Shown: piece after piece, positions 32,951-44,200 of the stretch
Numbering within the stretch: position 1 is the first letter of the stretch
Layout of the letters: each line of letters opens with the position of its first letter
NCBI RefSeq assembly: GCF_018320785.1
Contig: NC_054881.1
Coordinates: 18,476,275 to 18,540,274, forward strand
From: Cheilinus undulatus
Taxonomy: Eukaryota > Chordata > Actinopteri > Labriformes > Labridae
Reading direction: 5' to 3'
Length of the DNA stretch: 64,000 nucleotides
Translations under genes and position numbers: made by a program
Notes under the pieces: model-generated
Told to the model about the DNA's origin: nothing
Seen by the model: only the letters and a program-made list of their open reading frames with translations
Databases searched by the model: none

Positions 32951-34417
32951 CAGCTGTTGCCTAAACACTACTCTGCTGGGGCCCTCAAGGGCCTCAGTCA
33001 AACACAGCACCATCATAGAGAATTTGTGTATGTTGTGCATGAGTGTATTTAAGCTAACCAATGTCTTTATACACTTTGAATGTAGAGCATCAACATTCAT
33101 CCTGGGACAGTTTGAGTTGCAGTTTGACAAAATGAATGATAGTTTAAAATCAGGTTGTGCAACAAATTTTGACCCACTAACTAACTTTCTCTTAAGCTAA
33201 CAACCACATACACTAGAGTGAAGAATAAAAGCATCCTTTAATTGAAGACTCTATAGAAAATGATGCATGCAGTATGGTAATGAGTGCAGGATTGCCAAAA
33301 TGCAGACTGGAGACCAGACTTGAGACTAATTCAGGACAACACTTGTCTGCAAGTTGTTGGACCTGATCAGATGGCTAAATGTGCTTGTAGTGCATGCGCC
33401 CCCACCCTTTGCACACCCTCACCAAAACAAAACTCAGACAAAAGCTACAGCCAACACTTCTACACCCTCCTCAATGGGCACAAAGAGCAGAAAACGACAG
33501 GAGGGGTCCTGCACAAAGGTGCACTGAGACCCTGGCCCTCTCTCCTCTTTTGTGCAGAAGAATGGCGAGGTCCAGGAGCAGCTGCTGCTGGCTGCAAGGG
33601 ACATTTGAGACGGTCCCTTTCACCAAAAACAAAGTCTGGAGCTGTGAGTGTGCAGGCTGCAGGGCTGCAGGGGCGAGGGGTGAGGAGGAGGAGGAGGAGG
33701 AGGGGGTGGGTTGTATACAAAACGAAAGGCACACTTTGCCAGCTCAACGTGGAGCTGACTCCATTCATCCTGCAGATCAGCCGCAGATGGGGGTGTGTCT
33801 GTGGGAGGGTCTTAGAGCGAAGGAGGAAGCCTTTAAAGTTGACATGAGTCACATCAGTCACAGCACAAAGGAGTCCCCGAGGTCTGCCATATGGACGCAG
33901 GCACATCATCTGTTCAGCAATCACAATAAGAAATCCAGCCTAAGCCAATAACAAAACCAGCCCTGCACCCTGCTCTACCCAGTTACAACACAGCTCTGCC
34001 TTCTGATTGGCTGCTGTGTCATCATTTAAAGTGTCTCCCTTAGCCAAATAGAGAGTTAGACACGTTGTTGTTTTAATACCTGTGGACGATCTGTGTGTCT
34101 GATTGATTAGAGCTGGTGCATATTAAGATGGCGTGGTAAATAATACAATATTTCCTCTCTGAATAATGGAAAATAAGATGTCAAAGGATTTGTCTATTAA
34201 TTTTGGATTTTTCAACAACAGTTTTCCTTTTTGTGGAGTTAATTCATGACAAAAGAGTTTTACTAACCCTAGAAATGTAACTCATCTACCAAAACTGATG
34301 CCAAACTCAGCGTTAGATAGCAACCTCTACCATTTCCACTGTAATTCATTTAAAAAACTCTTTTTATTTTGAATGCAAGACAATTGCTTTTTCTGCAGTA
34401 TCTGTAACAGAACAAAA
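32951..34417. other. Unique interval with a GC-rich patch at 33380-33850
   Basis: Overlapping frames of 187, 185 and 154 codons on both strands cover 33284-33951. Three mutually overlapping long frames with low-complexity GGA text indicate high GC rather than a gene. No domain seen. Confidence 0.3.
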
Positions 34418-34850
34418 AGTTACAATACAATACCATACCATTTCATACCATGCAAAGATCCCCTCTGATGCACATCAGTAGATCTCGGATGTCAGTCCAC
34501 GGTCCTCCAACCAGTCTAAGGGCTTTAAAACAGTCTTTAAGAAAGTGGGTGAGAAACACTTCCAGTCCGACTGATGAAATAAATGACTTGAATTATATGG
34601 GACATGAATGCAAGGATGGATTGAATACCATATAAGATGGTATAATACAATAAATTACAATAGGACAGGGAAGGGTATGAATTATACGATGGGGTTTAAA
34701 CTGATACAATCTGATACAATCTTCTACGATATGATATGATACGATGCAATACCAAATGACCTGATCTTATCTGATTAATTACAGTAAGATGTGAAACAAC
34801 ATGATCTAAAACAATACGACGACATGGCAAGATACTAACTTGACACGCAA
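34418..34850. repeat. Degenerate GATAC/ATACAAT low-complexity tract
   Basis: Many variants of GATAC, ATACAAT and ATACCAT. Similar text resumes at 36124-36185 (GATACAGTACGATATGGTAC), on the other side of the helicase-like element, so that element probably inserted into this tract. Confidence 0.6.
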
Positions 34851-35042
34851 GATGGATTTGTTTCATACATCCACCTGGAAAACCCCCATAGACTGTGATT
34901 GGGAAAGGTCAGAGCCTTTGAAAAAAATACTCAGGGTGATTAGGTGAACGTTCTGTCTGTCACATCTTTCCGGGCCAATCAGAGCAACAAAACATGTGAC
35001 GATTAGACTCTAGCCGAATCCAGTCAGGAGAAAGGTAAAAAC

Positions 35043-35869
35043 TAGTGGTGGGACTCGATTAAAGAATTAATCTAATTAATTAGAGGCTTTGTAACTAAAG
35101 AATCTCAATTAATCGCATATCAATATTTAACACAAGAAGCAACATTTTGCAATTGAAATGGATTTTGGTATATGACTGAATCAATGAATGGACACATAAA
35201 TGAGCTTAAACAACAAAATCGTGTTGATTTTCATCACTGAGTGTTAACATAAAGTGCAATACGAATAAGGAATATTATGATTGCATTGTTTGAAATTTTC
35301 TTTCTGCATGGCAGTTCATAATTTGGGTCAGACAACGCTAACTGTAGCACCGCTTCTACCCCCTTATCTTCTACCACCAAGAGGGGTCGACAGTCCACTT
35401 CAATCCATTTTGCCAGTGAGTTTGTTAATTTGTCAGTCGTGGACTTACTCATTTTGGCTCTGAACCCAGTCATCTTGTCGAGTGTGGATTGGCGACGCTG
35501 CCTGCTTGAACTAGGAACATTGTCTGTGCCAGCTGCAGCATGTTTGGCTTCGAGGTGGCAGTGCAGGCTAGAAGGCAAATTCTTTCTTGCACAATTTGCA
35601 CACAACTGTGCTTTTATCCAGGTGTCCATCCGGTAGTTTTTTAAAACTAAATTTTCTGCCCACCAAACCCAGCAACGGCTTCTCATCGGTTTCCATGGTG
35701 TTTGTCGTGTTGTGTCCTGTGCATCAGTATTACGTGTTTACCGGCAACTCGTGCAATGAGAAACGTTCCGCGCTGTTTGGAGTTGCAAAAATAAATTGAG
35801 ATTAAATGCATTATTTTTTTAATCGCATTATTTTTTCTGTAATTAATTAATCTTAATTAACGCGATAAA
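35043..35869 (-). mobile_element. hAT element with perfect 8-bp target duplication
   Basis: Flanked by GTAAAAAC at 35035-35042 and 35870-35877. Ends are AT-rich: TAGTGGTGGGACTCGATTA on the left and TTAATTAACGCGATAAA on the right, with AATTAAT-rich subterminal text on both sides. It carries a BED-finger transposase fragment. At 827 bp it is non-autonomous. Confidence 0.85.
35234..35686 (-). pseudogene. Truncated BED-finger hAT transposase
   Basis: About 150 codons. A BED-type zinc finger is visible (CANC ... HCHLEAKH), followed by STLDKMTGF and the hAT N-terminal block TDKLTNSLAKWIEVDCRPLL, then VEDKGVEAVLQLALSDPNYELPC. The catalytic core and dimerisation region are absent, so the fragment cannot be an active transposase on its own. 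Confidence 0.8.
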
Positions 35870-36199
35870 GTAAAAACATCTTTTCCACAAAGAAAACAAC
35901 TCAATGCTGTTCTTTGTTCTTCTTTTAACGAAGAAATGTCATCAGTTCTGATAAGACTGACGCTATAGCAGCATCAACACCTATTTCTTCCACCATAATT
36001 GCAACTGCCTCTTGTCGCTGCTTGCTTACGTCACGACTCTGCTGTGCTCGAAAGTACTGCCTCTTACTCCTGATTGGTCCTGTCTCTTTCATACAGGGCC
36101 CATTCTGTTCAGATTGGAGCTGTGCAAAATGGATTTGATAGATTTGAGACAATGCAATCTGATACAGTACGATATGGTACAAGAGGGGTGTCCAAACTT

Positions 36200-38215
36200 T
36201 TTCACTGAGGACCACATAGAGAACATTATAAGGATGGTGGGCCACCTTCATACTAATGTATGAAGTTATAAATATTAACATACCAATGTTATGAATCCCT
36301 AGCATGTACAGAATGTTCAGTAACAGAGTGCAAGAATTGAATTACCCCTTGAGGAATTTCTAAATTATATATTTTTTGACTTCTTTTTCAAGTGAACCTC
36401 AAAGAACTTGTAGATACTTCTGTGTCAGCTGTGTATGAAAGTATTTTACAACCTCAACATCTTTTTACTGCTGGATATCAACATGGTCATTGACATGTTT
36501 TGATTTAGTTTCAAAGATCGAGTCTCTCCTCAGTGAAGTGTCAGTGTGAGGCAGAGAACACAGCCATGCATAGAGGCATTGTAACAGCGCCCCCTAGTGA
36601 CAGAATACATTATAATTCCACATGCTGCAACTGCAGCAGCAGGACTACACGAACCAGAAAAAAAAAAAAAAATTTTGTTACTTTTACAATTAATATTATA
36701 TCTTGCAAAATTGTAAGCCTATATGCAGTACATAAGGTTTGGTCTGAACTGAATTATTTTAAATAAAATTGCGTAAAGGAAGATTTATTTTTTTACTCTT
36801 GGCCTTAAATTTAGTCCAAAAAGATCTGCTGATCACTTCTTCCCTGTAAAATGATTGTGTGACTCTGTGAGACATGACTCAGAAAAAGTATTCTGCTTGT
36901 TTTCATAGTATTAGTAAATACTGCAGACCACTTGAATGGACTTACAGCAGTTTTGTATCAAAAAGACTTTGAAATAGTTTTAAAATGTTTGATTATTTAT
37001 TAGTTCAAAGGTAAATTTAGTCTTTGATACCTTTTAAGCATCAAAATTAGTGTGTTGATGTTACTAAAGAATCAAAAAGTCTGATCAAAGTTATGTGTAA
37101 ATTCATGAATGAATTGAAAAAAAAAAAGTATCATCTGTGAAAGAAAATACTCCTGAAAGTATAAATTTGTGACACCAGGTCATTTTTCTCTGATTCTTAC
37201 AGCCATTTACCTACAAAGAGACAATAAGTGACAGTTAAAAATCCCCTCTGACTGACTTATTTCTCTACCTGCCTCTCCTATTCTCCTTCAAGAATCTCTG
37301 TTCTAAATGTTGAGTTTGATGTTCGCAGAGTATGTACAGCTATTGTCTGTGTGTGGTGTGCCATCTAGTGGTGTCACCGTGGTACTACAGGCTTCAATGT
37401 GTCCTTGACACAATGCAACAGTCAACCTACTGAACACATCTCCCTCTGGTGGTTAAAAGTAGCATCTGCATCCAACTCCACATCAGGAATGTCACAGTTA
37501 TAGATAATCTGGTTGAAAAAAGGGGAAAAACACAACTTTCTTAATGTATTTCAAATTAAACGATACAAAAAGATGTGTAACCAAATATTATAACATATTT
37601 CATTTATTCCAAAACTATCCAGTTGCCTTTGGTATAATTTGCTCTATGAAGGATACATACAGATCTACTGTTAGTGGAAAAGTGATTATTTTAATGTTTT
37701 CTTCTACATTTATTGCATTTATGCCATTTTAACTGCTTCTATTATGCTCTTTAGAGTGAAAATTTGTGTTGTATACACTTTGAATCCAACAAAATAGCAC
37801 CTGTGTGAAAAGTCTGGCACAGTGCTTTGATTAATCTATTAAAAACAGACCCAGGTTTTTTATATGAAGTAAAAACAACTATCTTTTTTAAGATTTGTAA
37901 CTATTATAATTAGAAGTCAACTATTCTCTTATACATTATATGTAATATACCACTGACCCAGTCTGGGTCACAAGGGGCTGGCAAAATATTATCAGTACAA
38001 TCAAGAGTCATTGATCTGCCTAACCAGCATGTCTTTGGACTGTGGGAGGAAGCCAAAGTACCCAGACAGAACCCACAGATAGAGCAGCACTAACCCCTGT
38101 AGCAGCTGCACCAAAATCAGCTATTATATATCAAAGGTGCATTCCAAAATTTGAATTTTGTGGAAAGCTACCATTTCATTTAAAAAGTGAAACTTGATGA
38201 TTTCAGATAACGTAA
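36200..38215. other. Gene-poor interval
   Basis: Fragment CCAAACTTTTTCACTGAGGACC at 36190 resembles a common fish repeat. Poly(A) near 36658-36674. Copy 2 of the GGACTGTGGGAGGAAGCC repeat at 37951-38075. Nothing else recognised. Confidence 0.3.
37951..38075 (+). repeat. Interspersed repeat (GGACTGTGGGAGGAAGCC type), copy 2
   Basis: CTGACCCAGTCTGGGTCACAAG then CATGTCTTTGGACTGTGGGAGG, diverged relative of 27785-28060. Confidence 0.6.
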
Positions 38216-38960
38216 ATATATAATAAAACTCCAGAATGCAGTGATTTGAAAATCCTTTTCAAGCTTAATTCCATTAATCACAGACCAAAGACACAGTATT
38301 TAATTATCAAACTGATGGGCTATTGTATTTCAGAAAAAAACTCACACATTCTGAATTTAAAGCCTTCATTAATGTTGGTACATGAGCATGTTTACCGCTT
38401 TCTTACTACTTTTCAACACTCTGGGAGAATCAAGGGACTGAAGACAATAATTGTTGAAGTATTTAAAGTGAAATTCTTCCTCATTCTTACTTGTTGTTCA
38501 TCTTCAGATGCTCAAGAGTGTGGGATTTCTATGGTTGTATTTTGAGCTTCATTATGAGCTATACAATTTCAGAGGGACACACGTCTGGACTGCATGCAGG
38601 CCAGTCTTGGCCTTGCCTTTGTTGTGAAGCCATGCAGTTGTAACTCGTGCAGAATGTGACTTGGTATTGTCTTGCTGAAATAAGCAGGGATGTCAGGGAT
38701 TGTCCAGATGGAAGCATACCTGGTTGTACCTCTCAGTATTACTGGTACCTTACTGATGTGCAAGTTACCCATGCAATGAGCACTAATACACCCTCATACC
38801 ATCTCAGATACTGGCTTTTGAACTCTGTGTTGATTAAAATGTCAATAGTCCTTCTCATCTTTAGCCTAGAGGCCAATATGTCCAAAAAACAATCTTAAAT
38901 ATGGACTCGTAAAAACATAGCAACCTTTTCAAGTTAAGGTCAATTTATCTTAGATGAGCT
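38215..38960 (-). mobile_element. Abundant teleost DNA transposon remnant, copy 1
   Basis: + strand text such as CAGTGATTTGAAAATCCTTTTCAA, GCATGTTTACCGCTTTCTTAC, GCAGAATGTGACTTGGTATTGTC and CATGCAATGAGCACTAATACACCC is, from memory, a very common fish repeat whose - strand derives from a transposase. Many deletions; superfamily not assigned. A 5' end of the same family is at 63002-63115. Confidence 0.6.
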
Positions 38961-40420
38961 GGGACCCTGAGAGGCGGGTAGGGCCTCTGGATGTTGTTGA
39001 ATGTGAGCCTTTAATGAGTGGTCTTTATACCCTATCATCCTAACTGTTATCAATAACCTACTAACCTGTGTAACAGGCACCCACTTGGAGAGCTATGCCC
39101 TCAGTGTATGTGATGCAATTTCACCACTATAGGCCATTAGCGCTCCATGTTCACATATGGATAATAAATAAAGTCCTTCTCTTTGTACATAGCTCAAAGT
39201 TTTAATAATTATTCAGAATATTCAGTAGAACTGAGGACTTATCCCTGCATTCAGTTTTTTGAGTCTCTGTACAGCTTTGTCTTTTTCCCTCTTCCTCTCT
39301 CACCCTCTCTCCTGTCTCCCTCTCTGTCCCATGGCGAACACACTGGAAGTCATTTCAAACAGAAATTAACACACAGTCTGATACTCTAATTCTCCCACAC
39401 AGCAAATTGGATTAGAGCGCTTCACTGACTCAGAGTATCGGTGTGTTTCAGTGACATAAAGCCCCCTGAAGAGAGACACAGAGAGTCAGAGGAGAGGCAG
39501 CAGAGCTTATAATAATATAATGTTTATTTAAAAAGGACAGTGCACATTAACGAACAGTAAGAGACTAAATTCTGTAAATATGCCAGCTTATAGCCACTGG
39601 CTAATTTCCATCTGCTGTCCCTGGTAGATGTTACTTAAAGAACATAATTAAAACACTGCTGAACTTTAAAAATGAAGAACTTTTTCTGTCTTTGAATACT
39701 TTTGTCACTTTTAGCTGGATTTTTATCCCCATAGACTTTTTCCTATTTGAACTTAAAGGCTAAAATCACAGAAAACAGTCAATAATGCACAGTATGTTAC
39801 AACCATCATATCACTGTACAACACTGGACAATGCTGCAAGAAGATATTTTATTTGCTCTGATAATTTCCACTCCAACTGTGATAAAAACATCAGTGTAGC
39901 ATTGGGCTGATAGTCATGAACAGTATGAAGTGGCCCGGATGAACCCAATTAATTTCAACAGTTAAGCCAGTGTATCATCCATCTCCATTTATACTGGTCT
40001 TTGGTGCAGCAATCTGAAGGGAAGCACAGTCTAGATCAAATCGCACCATCGTCCCAGAAGTGCCACTCTGCTTTGCTCAACTCAAGATAAATGTCAAGTC
40101 TATTTTTAGCACTAACCAATGCCAAATCCTCAGTCAACACAGAGCAGATCGATTCAAACAGCTGGAAAAAAATAATCCACTTTTTGTAATTTTAGATAAT
40201 TTTTCCATTTAACCCATTTTTCTGAACTTTTTTTTTTGTTTTTGCATATTTTCAGGCCTCCTTCAACCCATTTTTGGTTTATTATGCACAGGAAAAAGGG
40301 GGGGAATCCAAGTGTCCGGAGAGTGAGGGGAAATCTTCGTGGGTGAGAGTGCTGGAGCCGAGCTGCTGGTGAGCAGTGAGTGAGGCACTGGAAAAGAGGA
40401 GAGACACGTTAGTAACGAAG
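38961..40420. other. Gene-poor interval
   Basis: CT-rich patch at 39285-39330; GAGAGTCAGAGGAGAGG purine-rich text near 39480. No exon or clear repeat family. Confidence 0.3.
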
Positions 40421-40424
40421 CCAC

Positions 40425-40790
40425 AGGTAAGTACTGGAATTAATCAAAGAATCACGGCAAGAGTCGTGACGTAAACAAGCAGCAGCAAAAGGGGGAACAA
40501 TTATGGTGGAAGAGCTTAGTGTGGATGCTGCTAAAGTGTAAGTTTCATCAGAACTTGACAACAATTCTTCGTTAAAAGAAGAACAAAAAACAGCAGTGAG
40601 TTGTTTTCTTTTCAAAAACGACAAAAGTCGGGTACTTACATATCTATAGTCGCCAGATATCGCGTTATTCCCCGTAGCTGCACACGTGCAGCTCGATAGC
40701 TGCTACGTCACGTGTTTTGTTGCTCTGATTGGCCCGTAGAGATGTGACAGAACATTCATCCAATCACACTCCATTATTAAGCCACTTTTT
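40425..40790 (+). pseudogene. RecQ-like helicase fragment, copy 2
   Basis: ATG 40503 opens MVEELSVDAAKV, then an in-frame stop, then SSELDNNSSLKEEQKTAV and a diverged region. Flanking text ACGTGTTTTGTTGCTCTGATTGGCCCG (40711-40737) matches the flank of copy 1. Confidence 0.6.
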
Positions 40791-41029
40791 TCATTCCTTT
40801 CCACCACTTTATCTGCCCGTTGTTTCCACTACAAACTCATTTTTGCCATTTTAGATTCATTTTTTTCACTTGAAACCCATTTTTGCCACTTCTCACTTAT
40901 TTCTAACCTCTGTCAACACATTTTTGCCACTTTTAAAACCCTTTAATTCTGGTCTTAGAAAAGGGGTTAACATTTTGAAGAAGGATATATGCTACGGCAT
41001 ATATCAATCTAAAGTGTAATGATCCTGAT

Positions 41030-41745
41030 TATGTTTAGTTAAGTTTCTTAAGTGTTTCCTATAGCCGTTGTGTTTCTGTGTATTTTGTGCTCTCTGTTTT
41101 ATCATGTTTCTAATGTTTAGTCAGTGACCTTTTGTGTCATTATTTCTTGTATAGTTCTAGTGAGTTTTGTAAATCCTTTTCCCTCCCTGTTTGAGTTTCC
41201 CCCCTTGTGTTGTGTTCTTTGTATTCCCTTTGGTTGACAGTTTGTTGCCTTTGTATCCTCAAGTGTTTCCTTAGTTGTAGTTTCTAGTGCACTGTTTTGT
41301 AGTCTTTCAGTCGTTGTGCATTTTTTGGCACTGTCTTGTGAAATGTTCCGTGTTTCTTGTTTTATTTTGTAGTTGCCTTCTCTTGTGTGTGATTCCAGTT
41401 TTTCTTCCTGCCTCAGTTTCCCTCCACTGTGATTACCCTCACCAGTCTCACCTGGGTCTCGTTAACTACACCTGTCTCTCCTTGTGCAGTCACTCCCTGC
41501 GTATTTAGGGTCTGTGTTTCTCCCTGTCCTTCGTCAGATCGTCATATGTCTCCCTCCTGGTTACTCCTTGTGCATTCCATGTATTTTGCCCTTTAAGTAA
41601 GTTTTGTTTTATGGCTTTTTTCCCTTGTGGATCCTCAGTTGTTTTTTCCTTGTGTTGGACTTTAGTTTGTTTTATTAAATCCTTTTTGAGTTCTGCATTT
41701 GGGTCCTCGTTTTGAATTTTTTACAACCCTGACACTGAAGAATGT
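41030..41745 (+). mobile_element. LTR-like or LINE-tail-like repeat
   Basis: T-rich text ending CCTTTTTGAGTTCTGCATTTGGGTCCTC then AACCCTGACA, with a TATTTAGGG/ATTAAATCC arrangement resembling promoter and poly(A) signal of fish LTRs. No target duplication or coding region found, so the class is uncertain. Confidence 0.35.
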
Positions 41746-43385
41746 GTTGCTTTGATAAGAGTGGGTATTATTTAGGTAGAAAATAAAATCTGGTTGTTAC
41801 AGTTTATATTTTTCAGTGGACTTTGACGACCTCCATGGGCCCCCAGTTGGTCTGGGACCAGCCTTGGCCTCTGTAGAAAAATATCCCCATGAATTAAATA
41901 GAAATCTAAACATAAGTACTTGAAAGCAGAAACTTTCATGCAAAAAAACCTACATGCAAGAAGAGCTGGAGGTTTTAACAAGTCTCACATACATATCAAA
42001 GCTTTTAATGTGAGGTTTGAGTGAAAATAATCTAATTGGGGGATGAAATGGAAAAGGTTGGAAGGAGCGAAGGCTGGTATGTAAAGAAAGAGAAAAGCAG
42101 CGTCTTTAGTTTTCAAAAAGCTGGAAAGAGGTAAGAGATAAACAGAGCTCAAAGCTGAAATGGACTCAGTTTAAATGGCTGATCTGTTTCCATCCATCAG
42201 TGTGTTTGTTGTTCTGACCTCTGTGGAGTCTGAGTGGAGCTGTAGGACAAAAACAGCTCATCAGCAAACACATCAGACTTTATTTACTCCTGCTAACCCA
42301 CTCAGCGGCGTCTTTACACCACAGATGAAGCCTGCTGCTTTGATATCCATTACCGTATTATTCGGCAGTAATATCTCTGGCAGCATTATGACAGCGATTA
42401 TGACTGTCATTCAAGCCGGCCTTTTAACATAATTGAGTCATAAGAAATTAGCATAAAGGCTAATTTGTTTGATTATGCGTGAATTTGGGGAATTACGGGG
42501 CTAAATGATGACGGCTGTGTGGCAGGTTAAAAATGAGCTGAGGGGAAATCGTTCAAGGAGCTCGACAGAAGTGCGACGGTGCTGCGGCCATTCATAATGT
42601 GTCCGTCATGCTGAAACCTGAAAAACACAAGCTCTGACTTTCATGGTTTAATATCAGCTGAATGATCACATACTAAGCCATCTAAGGTCAACAGATGATG
42701 TTTTATAGACAAGCACACATGTTCACTCCCACTGAATAGCCTAAATGACGAAGCAAATCCCAGTGATCCCAAACAGAAATAGTGCAGCATGGCATAAGCT
42801 ACAACCAGAAGAGCAACAAGCTGCATGCTATTATATGAAATAATGTACAAGAGGTAAAGATAGTATCCTATTTACATATACTGATGGTACAATTGCTTAT
42901 TTTTCATGTACCTCTTATATTATTAAGCCTGATTTACTGGCTGTAGAGCTGGGTAATATGGGTGTTAATCATATCCTTAAGTTTACCTCGGCGTTAAATC
43001 TATGGTATAGCATCCTTTGTTAGTTAATGAAGTGTTGAACCTACAGAGAAGCCTATGCACCTCCTTGAAAAAGTAGCTATTTGCGGAAATAATACAGAAC
43101 AAAGTATTGCAGGCATGTCAGTTATCACAAAGATTACCACTGGAATGGACTCATAAATATTCGTACGTATGTGGAAACAAGGGATAATATTAAAGTTGTT
43201 ATTGTGAGTGGGTTATCCAGCGCATCCTAGAGTAGATATTATCCCATTTGTTAAAAGGGGGGTTCTGATTTTTACTGATATCCCATATGTCAATATTTAT
43301 CTTCAGTCCAGACCTTAAACTTCAGTACATAAAACACAAAAGTTAAAGTTTGAGGATAACCAAATTAACAAATTTCAGTCCTTAA
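41746..43385. other. Gene-poor interval with a conserved-looking island
   Basis: 42300-42600 is non-repetitive with ATTAGCATAAAGGCTAATTTG and TTGATTATGCGTGAATT motifs, possibly a developmental enhancer. No gene supported. Confidence 0.3.
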
Positions 43386-43545
43386 AACCAGTGTTGGAGT
43401 AGTTACTCAAAAAAGTAATGTATTACACTTTACTGATTACTTTTGTTAAAAAAGGTAAGAAGTTACATTACTTAGTCACAGCTAAAAGTAAGTCGTTACA
43501 CTACTTGTTACATTACCTTTTGCATTGTCACCTTAGATCTTCCGT
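43386..43545 (+). repeat. Fish repeat of the GTGTTGGAGTAGTTACT type
   Basis: CCAGTGTTGGAGTAGTTACTC then repeated AGTTACATTACTT variants, typical of a MITE family widespread in teleosts. Confidence 0.5.
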
Positions 43546-43718
43546 GACTTCATTGCCACTCTGGATGTCCTGCTGGCTTTGTGTTAGCATGCTCCCTTTA
43601 CAGATGTTTGGAAAGAAGATGCAGCGGAGAGTTTTTTCTGACCTGGGCACAGTTTACACTTCTTTACATTATTCTCCTTTGGTGCAAAAAATTCAAATTA
43701 CTGTTCACTACACTTATT

Positions 43719-43968
43719 ACCTCTGCCAAGGAAGTTATGTGATCAGCAGGGTTTGTTAGTTTGTTAGCAACATAACTTTAAAAAGTTGTGGACGGATTTT
43801 GATGAAATTTTCAGGAAATGTCAGAAATGGCATAAGGAAGCACTGATTAGATTTTGGGAGTGATCCGGATCACCGTCTGGATCCAGGAATTTTTTAAAGG
43901 ATTCCTTATACTATTGGGAGATAGGGCTAATAGTGGAGGTCTGCGCTCTCCGAAGGCTTTTCTAGTAT
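43719..43968 (+). repeat. ATTACCTCYGCCAAGGAGGTT repeat, copy 1
   Basis: Starts TTACCTCTGCCAAGGAAGTTATGTG and contains GGCATAAGGAAGCACTGATTA, GATCCGGATCACCGTCTGG and GGGAGATAGGGCTAATAGTGG, ending GCTCTCCGAAGGCTTTTCTAG. Near-identical blocks at 50773-51046. A third fragment, CATTACCTCTGCTAAGGAGG, follows at 43980. Confidence 0.8.
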
Positions 43969-44009
43969 AAAGATGTACTCATTACCTCTGCTAAGGAGGT
44001 TATGTGAAT

Positions 44010-44200
44010 GTCTGATGAAAACTAAATTACATTTTAGTCTAGTTTTAGTCATCTTGATGAAAACTAAACTTAGTTTTGTCAGTTTTAGTCATCACAGATA
44101 TATTTTGGTTAGTCTTAGTCTAGTTTTTGTCATGGAAAAAAAGGCTGTCAAGGAACATTTTTACTCATAGTTTTAGTCAACGAAACTAACACTGCTCCCT
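44010..44200 (-). repeat. AACTAAAA-rich interspersed repeat, copy 2
   Basis: TTTTAGTCTAGTTTTAGTCATC repeats ending GTCAACGAAACTAACACTG, the reverse complement of the opening of 3397-3899. Confidence 0.65.

Larger units (their letters stand above)
34900..36120 (-). pseudogene. RecQ-like helicase fragment carried by a repeat, copy 1 (split by a hAT element)
   Basis: On the - strand, ATG 35996 opens MVEEIGVDAAIASVLSEL. A one-base deletion follows, then KEEQRTALSC and GKDVF up to the hAT insertion at 35869. Beyond the insertion (below 35043) the text continues LLTGFG-stop-SLI, i.e. a Walker A region (TGFGKS in intact relatives) with Lys replaced by TAG. The flank at 34951-35000 matches 40711-40752. 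Multicopy RecQ-like proteins of this kind are common in fish annotation from memory and behave as mobile DNA; the class is not known to me. Confidence 0.6.

Noticed and set aside
33284-33951. Overlapping frames of 187, 185 and 154 codons on both strands
   Set aside because: GC-rich, GGA-repeat DNA has few stops; no domain, splice signals or recognisable protein, and the frames exclude each other.
35043-35869. Domesticated ZBED-type host gene
   Set aside because: The BED frame is truncated, flanked by hAT ends and an 8-bp target duplication, and lacks the catalytic core.
41287-41508. Small cysteine-rich secreted protein frame
   Set aside because: Lies in a T-rich LTR-like repeat; hydrophobic residues come from the base composition.
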